Assembly (NCBI GenBank): GCA_001664505.1
Contig: CP011806.1
Coordinates: 3,347,384 to 3,411,383 of the forward strand
Direction of reading: 5' to 3'
DNA: 64,000 nucleotides
Origin: Acidobacteria bacterium Mor1
GTDB taxonomy: Bacteria; Acidobacteriota; Polarisedimenticolia; Polarisedimenticolales; Polarisedimenticolaceae
Of the stretch, positions 16,903 through 25,322 are shown one piece after another (within the stretch, counting starts at the first letter, position 1; each line of letters opens with the position of its first letter). Under the pieces are notes generated by a model. The model was given only the letters and a program-made list of their open reading frames with translations. It was not told where the DNA came from and did not search any database. The translations under genes were made by a program, and so were the position numbers.

Positions 16903-18630
16903 ATGACCCAGCTGGCCCAGCGGCTGCCTACCGGCGTGCGGATTCCCTGGTGGATCTGGCTCGGCGGCGCACTACTCGCCATCTGGCCTCTGGCCGGCCA
17001 GCTTCCGACCCTCGATTCCCATGCAGCCTGGATGCTTGCCTTCACCCTGCGCCTGCTCATCGAGGGAGCTGCGCACCTGTGGGCCGCAGCGCGGGCCGAG
17101 CTCCCGGCGCGCCTGCGGCTCGCCCTCAAGATCACCGGCGCCACTTCGTTGATCTCGGCGGGGACCGGCGTCCTCGACGTGATCCAGGCCGTGGGCGGTC
17201 CGGCACTCCTCAGCGAAACCCTGAGTTGGAGTTGGCTGCTCGGCTCCTATCTGATGGGAACCGTGGCGCTGCTCGTCTTCCCCTGGCGCCCCTCCCACGC
17301 AACCCAACATCGGCTGACGCTGCCCCTCGACGTGCTGATCACCAGCGGCGGGTTCATCGCGCTTCAGTGGATACTCGTCACCGCACCTGCCGCCGCCCAG
17401 GACGCCACCGAGGGAGCGGCCAACGTGCCGTTGATCTACGGCCTGGCCCAGGCGATCTACCTGGTCGGTCTGAACGTGCTTGTCCTGCGCGGACGGGCGG
17501 TCCCCAGCCGGCGAGCGTTCTGGTGGTTCGTGATCGGACAGGCGCTCTACATTCCGGTCACCCTGTTCATCCAGCTGGAGCTCCCTCTGGGGGCGGACGA
17601 GTGGCTGGGAGATCTCGCTTACTTCGCCGGAGTCATCCCCACCTTGATGGCCATGGTCTGGATGCGCCACGACGCAATCACCGACGACGCCGAACCCGGC
17701 CCCTCCTGGCTGCGGGACTTCAGCCCGCTGCCGGCGCTGGTCGGCCTCTTCCTCGGGATCGCGTTGATCACGGCGCTGCTTCGGGACCAGCACGGCATGG
17801 CCCTGCAACTGGCCATCGCCCTTGCGGTCATCGCCGTACTCGCGGCCGTCCGCTCACTGCTCTCGAGCCGGCAGAACGCGCTGCTGCTGAGGGTCGAGGC
17901 GGAGCGGGAGCGCCTCTACCAGCGGGAACGCAAGCAGCTGGTCGAGCGGCTGGCCGGCGGCGTGGCCCACGAACTCAACAACGCCCTGGTGCCGATCATC
18001 GGCAACGCCGAGTTGGCGCTGAGCTCCCACGGAACGGCCAACCCGCGCAAGAGCCTGGAAGAGATCCGCTTCGCCGGAGAGCGGGCCGCCCGCCTCACGC
18101 AGCAGCTGTTGCGTTTCAGCGGACGCCAGCTCGATCACAAGGAGTCGATGGACCTCGGTGAGGCGGTGCTGGCGCTTCGCTGTTCCCTCGAAGGATCGCT
18201 TCATCGGGACGTATCGCTGGAACTCGACGCGGAGACGCCGCTACCCGTACGCGCGGACCGCAACCAGGTCGCACGAATGGTCGAAGAACTCGTGGAGAAT
18301 GCGGTTCGCGCCATGCCCGCAGGGGGACGGATCCGGATTCGCGCGGCACTCGATCGACTGGAGCGGCCTTCCGACGGACCGGGACTTCCGGTTCCCCCGG
18401 GGGACTACGCGACGATCACCGTGGAAGATGATGGGCGCGGCATCGAAGCCGGCGAGCTGGAGCGCATCTTCCAGCCGTTCTACTCCGGGGGTTCCACGGG
18501 CCGCGCGGGCATGGGCCTCGCCGCCATTCAAGGGACCATGGGCGCCCACGGAGGGGGTGTCGCCCTGAAGTCCCGCCGGGGCGCCGGCACCACCGCGGCG
18601 CTCTACTTTCCCCTGCGCCAGCGGGACTGA
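16903..18630 (+). CDS. Polytopic membrane histidine kinase
   Basis: 575 residues. The N-terminal 320 residues contain about eight hydrophobic segments (around 14-33, 40-60, 76-95, 108-126, 143-162, 178-195, 206-225, 276-318) of no named sensor family. A short linker leads to the kinase core with H356 in GGVAHELNNALVP, N box ELVENAVRAMP, G1 DDGRGI and a G2 region AGMGLAAIQG. It lacks a receiver domain and no regulator gene is adjacent. It follows the hybrid kinase on the same strand after 111 bp, so the two may act in one phosphorelay, but that is inference. Confidence 0.85.
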   Translation: MTQLAQRLPTGVRIPWWIWLGGALLAIWPLAGQLPTLDSHAAWMLAFTLRLLIEGAAHLWAAARAELPARLRLALKITGATSLISAGTGVLDVIQAVGGPALLSETLSWSWLLGSYLMGTVALLVFPWRPSHATQHRLTLPLDVLITSGGFIALQWILVTAPAAAQDATEGAANVPLIYGLAQAIYLVGLNVLVLRGRAVPSRRAFWWFVIGQALYIPVTLFIQLELPLGADEWLGDLAYFAGVIPTLMAMVWMRHDAITDDAEPGPSWLRDFSPLPALVGLFLGIALITALLRDQHGMALQLAIALAVIAVLAAVRSLLSSRQNALLLRVEAERERLYQRERKQLVERLAGGVAHELNNALVPIIGNAELALSSHGTANPRKSLEEIRFAGERAARLTQQLLRFSGRQLDHKESMDLGEAVLALRCSLEGSLHRDVSLELDAETPLPVRADRNQVARMVEELVENAVRAMPAGGRIRIRAALDRLERPSDGPGLPVPPGDYATITVEDDGRGIEAGELERIFQPFYSGGSTGRAGMGLAAIQGTMGAHGGGVALKSRRGAGTTAALYFPLRQRD

Positions 18631-18637
18631 CTCCGTT

Positions 18638-19225
18638 TCATACCCTTCGGCGCAGCTTCTGCGTCACGCCACCGTGGTAGGTCAGCAACAGGGTACCTGG
18701 CGCGGCGTAGTGCGCGAACAGAGCCTCGACCCAGCGTTCCTCGGCAGGCCAGGGATAGGCGTAGACCAGATCGCAATCGGTCGGCGCGAAACCCAGGGGC
18801 GCCGGCTCCCGGTCCGGAAGCCGTTCTTCGTAGAGTCCGTCGGGCTTGAAGCTACCGAGATGAAGGCCGGCCTCGATGCCGTGTGCGGCGGCGAGCCCTC
18901 GAGCCTCTCGATGCAGCTCTTCTTCGATCTCGATACCGTGCGCCTGCATCCCGAGCAGCGCCGCGCAGCAGGTGGCGACACCGAAGCCGCTGCCCCACTC
19001 GCAGAAACGAGGCCCCTGCGCCAGCCCCGCCTGTCGGATCGCGTCGAGAGTGCCGTAGATCAGCGCGCCGTCGCAGGATTGAAACTCGGCGATCCGGCGG
19101 CGTGGGCGGAAGTCGCCGATGCGCCGCTGGGCATCGGCGAGAAACTCCGCGACTTCGGCGGGTAACGCGCCCCCGGACAGCTCCGGAAGAGGGACGTTCT
19201 CGAGTGCGGAAGGCCCATGGTTCAT
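18638..19225 (-). CDS. Class I SAM-dependent methyltransferase-like protein
   Basis: 195 residues. The glycine-rich nucleotide loop is visible as CEWGSGFGVATCCAALLG, followed at the expected distance by the acidic end of strand 2 (AHGIEIEEEL) and an acidic Asp-Leu-Val-Tyr-Ala-Tyr-Pro strand 4 (CDLVYAYPWP). Short for the class and with no recognisable substrate-binding insert; the YPWPAEE motif after strand 4 stands where NPPY-type motifs occur in N-methyltransferases. Convergent with the kinase gene (7 bp) and 12 bp downstream of the beta-lactamase-family gene's stop on the other side, reading in the same direction as that operon's leader, so not part of it. Substrate unknown. Confidence 0.65.
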   Translation of the reverse strand: MNHGPSALENVPLPELSGGALPAEVAEFLADAQRRIGDFRPRRRIAEFQSCDGALIYGTLDAIRQAGLAQGPRFCEWGSGFGVATCCAALLGMQAHGIEIEEELHREARGLAAAHGIEAGLHLGSFKPDGLYEERLPDREPAPLGFAPTDCDLVYAYPWPAEERWVEALFAHYAAPGTLLLTYHGGVTQKLRRRV

Positions 19226-19237
19226 GAGGAGCGCTCG

Positions 19238-20488
19238 CTACTCCCGGAAGGGCACGGAAGCATCGGTCAACGACTGGAGTGCAATACCCAGAAGCTCGCC
19301 GACCCCATCCCAGCTCGAGTTGACCAGCACCACGCCTCCGAGGCCGTGGCGGCGATCGTAGAAGATGAAGGTGATCACACCGTAGTCGCCTCCCGAGTGG
19401 CCCATCACCCGGTCGTCGAAACGAAGGTGCCAGTAGAGCGCTTGCGCCGTATCGCTCCCTTCCCCGCGATCGGGGTGGATCTTGGCCTCGATCGTTTCGA
19501 TGGACTCGGGTGAGAGCAGCCGCTTCCCGTCGAAGGTCCCGTCGCCGATCATCATCGCCAGGTAGCGGGACAGGTCGTTGACCGACGAACGCAGCTGACC
19601 GTCGGCGTAGGTCGGATAGCCGTAGTGTTCCCGGGCCACGAACAGCTCCCCTTCACGGTCGTGGGGTACCGCCACCGTGTTCGGAGGGAACTCCGACATG
19701 TTGAACGCGGTGTTGGCCATCCCCAGCGGTTCGAAGAAGCGTTGCCGCAGCAGTTCGCGGTAGGACATGCCGGAGGTTTGCTCGACGATCAGCGCGCCGA
19801 CCGCCGCGCCGATATTGCTGTAGACATAGACCTCACCTGGCATGCGCTTCTTGAAGTTTCCCCGCCTGCGGTAGCGGCTTCCACCTTTCGCCAGGTAGGA
19901 CCCGACCCACTCGTCCATCTCGATCTGCGGATCGCCTGGAGCGTAGGAGCCCTCGAGGGTCGCCTCGTGATCGACGATGCCCGAGGTATGGGATGCCACG
20001 TGGCGGACCTCGATGCGCTCCCCCTTGACCCGCGGGTTGTCGACGGTGAACGGTAGGAGTTCGTTGATGTCCTGATCGAGCCGCAAACGCCCCTGTTCCC
20101 GCTCGCTCATCAGGGCGGCGGCAATGAAGGTCTTGCTCACCGAGGCCAGCATGAACGGGGTGTCCGGCGTAACCTCGCGGCCGGCTGCGAGATCGGCGTA
20201 GCCGTAGCCCTTGGTCCAGATCGCCCCGTCACGCCCGACCAGGGCGACCGCGAAGCCGGGGGCCAGGCGCCGTTCGAGGGCGGCGGTGAACGCCTGGTCC
20301 ATGCCGGCGATGGCGTCTTGCTGCTTCTGTTCCCGGGTGCGTGTGTCCTCCTCCCGGCTCTCGGCGGCGTTCGCTTCGTCCGCGATCGCGGACCCGGGCA
20401 CGAAGAAGATGAGTAGCGAGATGGCAAGGAGCTGAGCCGGAAGGGCTCGACGGCGGCTCGCCTTCTGGTGCATGGGCCGGATGTTCAC
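19238..20488 (-). CDS. Serine beta-lactamase-like hydrolase (class C/esterase family)
   Basis: 416 residues from a GTG at 20488, chosen because AAAGGAGG lies seven bases upstream; an ATG at 20473 is in frame but has no such site. Signal peptide around residues 14-35. The nucleophile motif SVSK (S116, K119), the Tyr-Ser-Asn motif in VYVYSNIGA and the HSGGDYG motif replacing KTG are in the right order. This is the large family containing class C beta-lactamases, DD-peptidases and EstB-type esterases; most non-AmpC members are esterases or peptidases rather than resistance enzymes. Second gene of an operon with the TetR regulator, two bases after its stop, which suggests that its expression answers to the TetR ligand. 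Confidence 0.88.
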   Translation of the reverse strand: MNIRPMHQKASRRRALPAQLLAISLLIFFVPGSAIADEANAAESREEDTRTREQKQQDAIAGMDQAFTAALERRLAPGFAVALVGRDGAIWTKGYGYADLAAGREVTPDTPFMLASVSKTFIAAALMSEREQGRLRLDQDINELLPFTVDNPRVKGERIEVRHVASHTSGIVDHEATLEGSYAPGDPQIEMDEWVGSYLAKGGSRYRRRGNFKKRMPGEVYVYSNIGAAVGALIVEQTSGMSYRELLRQRFFEPLGMANTAFNMSEFPPNTVAVPHDREGELFVAREHYGYPTYADGQLRSSVNDLSRYLAMMIGDGTFDGKRLLSPESIETIEAKIHPDRGEGSDTAQALYWHLRFDDRVMGHSGGDYGVITFIFYDRRHGLGGVVLVNSSWDGVGELLGIALQSLTDASVPFRE

Positions 20489-20490
20489 GA

Positions 20491-21144
20491 TCAGGCCTCC
20501 TTTTTCGAACCGGACTGAGGCGCGAGAGAGCGGCGGTGAATGTCGACGATGCGCCGGGCCAACCGTTTGACGTCCCGGTTCTTTTCCGGGATCCACCCCG
20601 GGAAAGCATCGCAAAGCACGAAGTACTGGAACTGGCGGCCGAGAGCGTTGATCTGGAAGCGAATCGAGGCCTCGGGCAGATCGGGATCGATGTCGCCGCT
20701 CTCGATTCCCCACGGGATCACCCGGCTGTAGAACTCGTCGCTGTGCTCGAGGTACTTGGGGTAGAGGCGCTTCATGGCATGGGCATCCTGGGAGAAGACC
20801 ACCCTGGCGTAGAGCGCGGCGTGATGGGGCATCTGCTCCTTGAGGGCGACCATGTGCAGGAGGGAGGCCTCGATCAGGGCGAAACAGTCCCGTGGCCGTT
20901 TGCGGCCGATCCAGGCGAGGAAGAAGTCCCACGCCTCGTCCAGGGCGGTACGGACCGTGTGGACGTAGAAGTCCTCCTTGCCGTCGAAGTACTGGTAGAG
21001 CGAGCCCTTGGGCACGCCCGCGGCAGCGGCGATGCGGTCGAGCTTGGCATCGGCGTAGTCGTGGGCGCAGAACTCCGCCCGGGCCGCCTGCATCAGGCGG
21101 CCGCGCTTGGCTTCGTCGAGATTGAGGAAGGTCTGTTTGGGCAT
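20491..21144 (-). CDS. TetR family transcriptional regulator
   Basis: 217 residues. The N-terminal DNA-binding domain has the TetR helix-turn-helix: LDRIAAAAGVPKGSLYQYFDGKEDFY at about 36-61. The rest is an all-helical ligand and dimer domain with no recognised ligand signature. A 30 bp imperfect palindrome 23 bp upstream of the ATG is the obvious operator and implies autoregulation. Next gene (beta-lactamase-like hydrolase) starts two bases after the stop, so the two form a repressor-target operon. The GNAT gene diverges on the other side of the palindrome and might share the control region. Confidence 0.92.
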   Translation of the reverse strand: MPKQTFLNLDEAKRGRLMQAARAEFCAHDYADAKLDRIAAAAGVPKGSLYQYFDGKEDFYVHTVRTALDEAWDFFLAWIGRKRPRDCFALIEASLLHMVALKEQMPHHAALYARVVFSQDAHAMKRLYPKYLEHSDEFYSRVIPWGIESGDIDPDLPEASIRFQINALGRQFQYFVLCDAFPGWIPEKNRDVKRLARRIVDIHRRSLAPQSGSKKEA

Positions 21145-21166
21145 GGCCTCACCGCTCGGTCGAATG

Positions 21167-21196
21167 TGACTGGTAAGTCATATGACTCATCAGTCA
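21167..21196. promoter_or_regulatory. 30 bp palindromic operator, probable TetR site
   Basis: Thirteen of fifteen base pairs are symmetric. The outer arms are TGACTG and CAGTCA, and the centre is the perfect 12-mer AGTCATATGACT. It lies between the divergent TetR and GNAT genes, 23 bp from the TetR ATG, which is the usual position and size of an autoregulatory TetR operator. Binding by this TetR protein is inference. Confidence 0.65.
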
Positions 21197-21315
21197 CAAT
21201 ACGCTCACCTGAACAGACTGTCAAGGCCGGAACCTGCGGGCCCTACCCGCAGACTGGCTCTAGACTGGATACGGAACCGCGCCTACACCGGGCGAACCGT
21301 CGACCCGAGGAACCG

Positions 21316-21840
21316 ATGCGCATCGAGACGCTCAGCCCGAAGTACTTCGGCGCCTACCGGGCGTTGCGCCTGCGGGCGCTGCGCGAGGAGCCCCACGCAT
21401 TCCAGTCATCCTTCGAGCAGGAGGCGGCCAAGAGCGACGCCGAGTGGAAGCGTGAACGGCTCCAGAGCCCCCACATCACGATGTTCTGCGCCCTCGAACA
21501 GGACGAGGTCCTCGGTACCTGCGGCTGCCGCTTCGAGGAACGGGTCAAGGTGCGGCACAAGGCGATGCTGATCGCCGTGTACGTCGCCCCCGAGGCCAGG
21601 GGGCGCGGCCTGGCCCGGTCGCTTTCCGAGGTGGCGCTGGGTCACGCTTTCGGGCGGGATGAGATCGAGGCGGTTCACCTGACGGTGACCGGCGGCAACG
21701 ATCCCGCGCTGCGGCTATACGAATCGCTGGGGTTTGAATCGTGGGGCGAAGAACCGGCCGCCATGCGTCTGGACGACCGGTACGTCTCCAAGATTCACAT
21801 GGAGCTGCCCCGCTCTCGCTGGAAGCCGGCTCCCGTCTGA
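21316..21840 (+). CDS. GNAT family N-acetyltransferase
   Basis: 174 residues from the ATG at 21316, preceded by CGAGGAACC. Typical GNAT order: an N-terminal helix pair with RALRLRALREEPHAF, a beta region with the acetyl-CoA loop VAPEARGRGLARSL (R-x-x-G-x-G/A type), then the C-terminal GNDPALRLYESLGFESWG motif common to small-molecule acetyltransferases. Substrate unknown. Divergent from the TetR/hydrolase operon and convergent with the SDR gene, 5 bp between stops. Confidence 0.87.
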   Translation: MRIETLSPKYFGAYRALRLRALREEPHAFQSSFEQEAAKSDAEWKRERLQSPHITMFCALEQDEVLGTCGCRFEERVKVRHKAMLIAVYVAPEARGRGLARSLSEVALGHAFGRDEIEAVHLTVTGGNDPALRLYESLGFESWGEEPAAMRLDDRYVSKIHMELPRSRWKPAPV

Positions 21841-21845
21841 CACGA

Positions 21846-22652
21846 CTACCCGAGGATCCGGGCCAGCACCCCGTCGATCGTCTTGACCACCTCGGCGACA
21901 CGCCCGTCGTCCAGCGCGTCGGGATGGGGATCGGCGAACCGGCCGGCATCGTTGTCGAAGTAAAGGCCGCCGGCCTCGGCGAAGGATGCGTCGAGGGCGG
22001 CGCGGCAGAGAATCCCCGCACCGATCCCCAGATCGCCGCCGGCCACTCCGTAGGCCTCCTTGACCATCTTGCTGCCGAGTAACGATCCGGGATTGACCGC
22101 GATCATCACCGGCCCATCGGGCCAGGCGGCGGCGAGCGCGCGGTTCCACATGGTCAGCGCCAGCTTGCTCTGGGCGTAGGCCGGGTTGTCGCTCAACTGC
22201 CCCTCCCCCGCCAGTGCGGCGAGATCCACCGGAGCCTGAGCCGCCGACGACAGGTTCACCACCCGCCCGGCGGCGCCGAGCCGCGGCCTCAACCGCAGGG
22301 TCAACAGGTAGGGAGCGAATGTGTTGACGGCGAAGCGGACATCGAGACCGTCGGCGGTGCGAGTGTGGGGTGTCGCGAACACGCCGGCGTTGTTGATCAA
22401 CACGTCGAGGCCGGAGTCACGAGCGGTGACGGCGTCGGCGAAGGCTGCCACGTCGGACATCCGCGACAGATCGGCCAGGAAGGTCTCGACGGTACCTCCT
22501 CCGGCAAGTGCGGAGATCTCGATGCGCGCCGCTTCCAGCTTGGCGGGATTGCGGCCGTGCAGCAGCAGGCGGTGTCCGTCCACCGCCAGTTTCCGGGCGG
22601 TCTCCAACCCGATGCCGTCGGTCGCCCCGGTGAGCAGAATCGTCTTGGCCAT
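21846..22652 (-). CDS. Short-chain dehydrogenase/reductase
   Basis: 268 residues. Classical SDR motifs are present: TGATDGIG (cofactor loop), DVLINNAG, VNLSSA with the catalytic serine, and YAQSK with the Tyr/Lys pair. An arginine after the second strand (HGRNPAKLE) favours NADP(H). Resembles the retinol dehydrogenase or WW-domain-oxidoreductase-like branch by its TGATDGIG start and NTFAPYLLTL segment. It lies 17 bp downstream of the alcohol dehydrogenase gene on the same strand, so the two oxidoreductases probably form an operon controlled by the divergent HxlR regulator. Substrate unknown. Confidence 0.88.
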   Translation of the reverse strand: MAKTILLTGATDGIGLETARKLAVDGHRLLLHGRNPAKLEAARIEISALAGGGTVETFLADLSRMSDVAAFADAVTARDSGLDVLINNAGVFATPHTRTADGLDVRFAVNTFAPYLLTLRLRPRLGAAGRVVNLSSAAQAPVDLAALAGEGQLSDNPAYAQSKLALTMWNRALAAAWPDGPVMIAVNPGSLLGSKMVKEAYGVAGGDLGIGAGILCRAALDASFAEAGGLYFDNDAGRFADPHPDALDDGRVAEVVKTIDGVLARILG

Positions 22653-22669
22653 GGTCTTGCCGCCTCCCG

Positions 22670-23683
22670 CTAGCTCTGAAATCCGTCGAGCACGGTCTTT
22701 CCGATTGCGCTGCCGCTTTCCTGGAACTCGTGAGCGGCCCGCAAGCTGTCGACGCTCATCTCTCCGAGGTGTTTGTTCTTCGTCGAGATCAACGTTCCCT
22801 CGTCGAGCATAGCGGCAACCCGGTTCAACAGACGATGCTGGACCTCGATATCGCCGGTCTGGAACATCGACCGGGTGAACATGAACTCCCAGCTGAACGA
22901 CAGCGCCTTGAGCTTGATCGAGGCGATATCCAGTTCACCGGGATCGTCGATCAGCGCGATATGCCCGCGGGGCTTGATCAGCTCGACGATGGCGCCGAAG
23001 TGCCGGTCGGTGTGAGTCAGGGACGCGACGTAGCGCGGCGTGATACCCAGGGCCTTCATCTCCCGGTCCAGCGGGTTGCGGTGGTTGACTACCTGGTCGG
23101 CTCCCATCTTTTCCACCCAGGCGCGGGTGTCGGGGCGCGACGCCGTGGCGATCACCTGCAGCCCGGTGAGTTTCTTTGCCAGCTGGATCAGGATCGACCC
23201 GACCCCGCCGGCACCACCGACGACCAGCAACGACTCTCCTTCTCCCTCTCCTTCGCGCAGTCCGAGACTGTCGAACAGGATCTCCCAGGCCGTGATGCTG
23301 GTCAGCGGCATCGCCGCGGCATCGGCGAACCCGAGAGAGTCCGGCTTGCGACCGGCGATCCGCTCGTCGACGAGCTGAAACGCCGCGTTGGTTCCCGGCC
23401 GGGTGATGTCGCCGGCGTGGAACACCGTGTCCCCCGGCTTGAAGTGACGCACTTCGGCGCCGACCTTGCGCACGGTCCCGGCCGCGTCGAAGCCGAGAAT
23501 ACGCGGTGCACCCTCAGGCTCCACTCCGGCCCGTAGCTTGACGTCGACAGGATTGACCGACACCCCCTGGATCTCGACCAGCAGGTCCCGAGGACCCGGC
23601 TCGGGCACCTCGGTCTCGAACCGGGTCAGAGCATCTTCGGCGGAGATCGGGCCGGCCTTGGCGTAGCCGATCGCTTGCATCAT
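22670..23683 (-). CDS. Zinc-independent alcohol dehydrogenase / quinone oxidoreductase-like MDR
   Basis: 337 residues from the ATG at 23683, with GAGGAA upstream. Medium-chain reductase fold: GroES-like N-terminal domain ([27 protein letters not shown]) lacking the catalytic-zinc Cys-Gly-x-Cys set, then a nucleotide-binding fold with [19 protein letters not shown]. This matches the zinc-free, zeta-crystallin-like branch often annotated as zinc-type alcohol dehydrogenase-like. Such enzymes reduce quinones or activated alkenes with NADPH, and in several bacteria are induced by electrophiles through HxlR-type sensors. First gene of an operon with the SDR and divergent from an HxlR gene. Confidence 0.85.
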   Translation of the reverse strand: MMQAIGYAKAGPISAEDALTRFETEVPEPGPRDLLVEIQGVSVNPVDVKLRAGVEPEGAPRILGFDAAGTVRKVGAEVRHFKPGDTVFHAGDITRPGTNAAFQLVDERIAGRKPDSLGFADAAAMPLTSITAWEILFDSLGLREGEGEGESLLVVGGAGGVGSILIQLAKKLTGLQVIATASRPDTRAWVEKMGADQVVNHRNPLDREMKALGITPRYVASLTHTDRHFGAIVELIKPRGHIALIDDPGELDIASIKLKALSFSWEFMFTRSMFQTGDIEVQHRLLNRVAAMLDEGTLISTKNKHLGEMSVDSLRAAHEFQESGSAIGKTVLDGFQS

Positions 23684-23758
23684 GACGGTTCCTCGTAGGC
23701 AGGCGCGATTTCCTGCGCCGTTTGGTTGAACGGCTGGTACAGTGCCCCTTACCAGCGA

Positions 23759-23788
23759 TACTGACAAGTACCCACATTTTTGTAAGTA
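23759..23788. promoter_or_regulatory. Candidate HxlR-family operator half-sites
   Basis: In the 137 bp between the divergent MDR and HxlR genes, TACT-GACA-AGTA (23759-23770) is an inverted repeat with a four-base spacer, and GTAAGTA follows at 23782-23788, giving a second AGTA half-site. YodB/QorR-type HxlR regulators recognise TACT/AGTA inverted half-sites with longer spacers. The assignment rests on position and half-site likeness only. Confidence 0.35.
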
Positions 23789-23820
23789 ATGGACATCGCT
23801 GTACGTGAGGATCCGGCGCA

Positions 23821-24186
23821 ATGGCCCGAAAGTACTGCTGGAAAACAGGTTGTGACGTGGAGGCGACCCTTAGCGTGATCGGGGGCCGCTGGAAGCCCGT
23901 GCTGGTTTGCCACCTCCTGGCAGGCCGCAAACGCTTCGGCGAGCTGCGGCGTCTGACTCCCAACGCCACCGAGCGGATGATCACCCTGCAACTTCGCGAG
24001 CTGGAAGCGGACGGCGTGATCGCCCGCCACGTCTACGCCGAGGTGCCGCCCCGGGTCGAATACGAGGCCACCGAGTTCGGCCGTTCCCTCGAGCCGATCC
24101 TGGCGTTGATGCAGCAGTGGGGAAGCGGATTCAAGGCCCGCCGCCTGGCGGAAGAAGGGGACCGCGCGGCGGACGGAAGCGCATGA
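23821..24186 (+). CDS. HxlR family transcriptional regulator
   Basis: 121 residues. Typical HxlR features: [23 protein letters not shown] near the N-terminus, the winged helix with [27 protein letters not shown], and the wing [15 protein letters not shown]. Two N-terminal cysteines are present (C6 in KYCWKTGC and C11), the position of the redox-sensing Cys in YodB/HypR-type members, which fits an electrophile or thiol-stress sensor. Divergent from the MDR/SDR oxidoreductase pair, which are its likely targets. Confidence 0.92.
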   Translation: MARKYCWKTGCDVEATLSVIGGRWKPVLVCHLLAGRKRFGELRRLTPNATERMITLQLRELEADGVIARHVYAEVPPRVEYEATEFGRSLEPILALMQQWGSGFKARRLAEEGDRAADGSA

Positions 24187-24208
24187 TCCCCGTGCTAGCC
24201 TGACGGCC

Positions 24209-25294
24209 ATGCGCATTCTCTACGGTGTGTCCGGCGAAGGCTCCGGCCACTCCTCACGAGCACAGGTCGTCCTGCGCCACCTGGTTCGCCAGGGACATAC
24301 CGTACGGGTCGCGACCTACGACCGCGGCGTGCGCAATCTCTCCGGCGAATTCGATGTCCTCGAGATCGAGGGGCTGCACATCTCGACGAGCGACAACCGC
24401 GTCGACGTCGTCCGCACCTTCAGCGAGAACCTGAGCCGGCTCTCCGACGGGGTTCGCAAACTTCGCGAGCTGCGCCAGTTGTTCGATGACTTCGAACCCG
24501 AGGTCTGCATCACCGACTTCGAGCCGATGACCGCCTACGTCGCCCGCCACCGGGAGCTCCCGCTGGTGTCCATCGACAACCAGCACCGCATGCGCTACAT
24601 GTCCTACCCCTGTCCCGCGGAGTTGGAGCGGGATGCCAAGGTCACCGAGACCATCATCCGGTTGATGGTTCCCAGTCCCGACGCGGCATTGGTCACCACC
24701 TTCTACCAGGGGCCGACCAAGAACTCCCGGACCTTTCTCTGTCCGCCGTTGATTCGCCAGGAGGTTCAACGCCTCGGTGATGCTGCCGCTGCACCGGACC
24801 CCGAAGCTCCGATCCTGGTGTACTTCACCCAGGGGTTCGAGACATTCCTCGAGCTGCTCGGCGAGTTTCCCCGCGAACGGTTCCTGGTCTACGGCGCCGA
24901 CGCGGAGCAGACCGCCGCAGAGAACATCACCTACTTCGAGCCGAGCCGCGATGGATTCCTCCGGCACCTCAGCGAAGCCCGAGGGGTGATCGCCACCGCC
25001 GGCTTCACCCTGCTGACCGAGTCGCTGTTCCTGAGGAAGCCGTACCTGGCATTGCCCATGCGCGGCCAGTTCGAGCAGGAGCTGAACGCCCATCTGCTGG
25101 CCGAAGCGGGTTACGGGGCGCGCTACAGCGGCGACGGGAGCGAGGAGATCGCCGCGTTCCTCTACCGCATCCCGGAGTACCGTGAGCGGCTGGAGGCCTA
25201 CGACCCGGGGTCCAACGAGGTCTTGTTCGAGCAGCTCGACCGGTTGCTCGCCGAGGATGCCGCAGAGTTGCGAAGACTCAAGGCCGGCCGCTGA
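24209..25294 (+). CDS. Glycosyltransferase of the MJ1255/VC2487 type
   Basis: 361 residues. The N-terminus MRILYGVSGEGSGHSSRA and the C-terminal segment ITYFEPSRDGFLRHLSEARGVIATAGFTLLTESLFLRKPYLALPMRGQFEQELNA fit the GT-B, family 28-like proteins of the MJ1255/VC2487 group, in which the second region holds the nucleotide-sugar site. Glycan product and acceptor are unknown. It begins 22 bp after the HxlR stop on the same strand and may be cotranscribed with it, although no functional link is evident. No membrane segments; probably a cytoplasmic or membrane-peripheral enzyme. Confidence 0.8.
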   Translation: MRILYGVSGEGSGHSSRAQVVLRHLVRQGHTVRVATYDRGVRNLSGEFDVLEIEGLHISTSDNRVDVVRTFSENLSRLSDGVRKLRELRQLFDDFEPEVCITDFEPMTAYVARHRELPLVSIDNQHRMRYMSYPCPAELERDAKVTETIIRLMVPSPDAALVTTFYQGPTKNSRTFLCPPLIRQEVQRLGDAAAAPDPEAPILVYFTQGFETFLELLGEFPRERFLVYGADAEQTAAENITYFEPSRDGFLRHLSEARGVIATAGFTLLTESLFLRKPYLALPMRGQFEQELNAHLLAEAGYGARYSGDGSEEIAAFLYRIPEYRERLEAYDPGSNEVLFEQLDRLLAEDAAELRRLKAGR

Positions 25295-25322
25295 CCGGAC
25301 CGCCTACGGGGTCCCTGAGGCC

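Noticed and set aside
16014..18161. A 715-codon frame on the plus strand crossing from the hybrid kinase into the polytopic kinase
   Set aside because: It is in another frame of both kinases, whose domain motifs are unbroken in their own frames. The product is Arg/Pro-rich and without motifs.
19238..20488. Calling the beta-lactamase-family protein an antibiotic resistance gene
   Set aside because: The KTG motif is replaced by HSG and the family is mostly esterases and peptidases. Nothing in the locus shows a resistance role.
20489..20932. An upstream extension of the beta-lactamase-like frame into the TetR gene
   Set aside because: The TetR gene covers the region in another frame with an intact helix-turn-helix, and a strong ribosome-binding site fixes the start at 20488.
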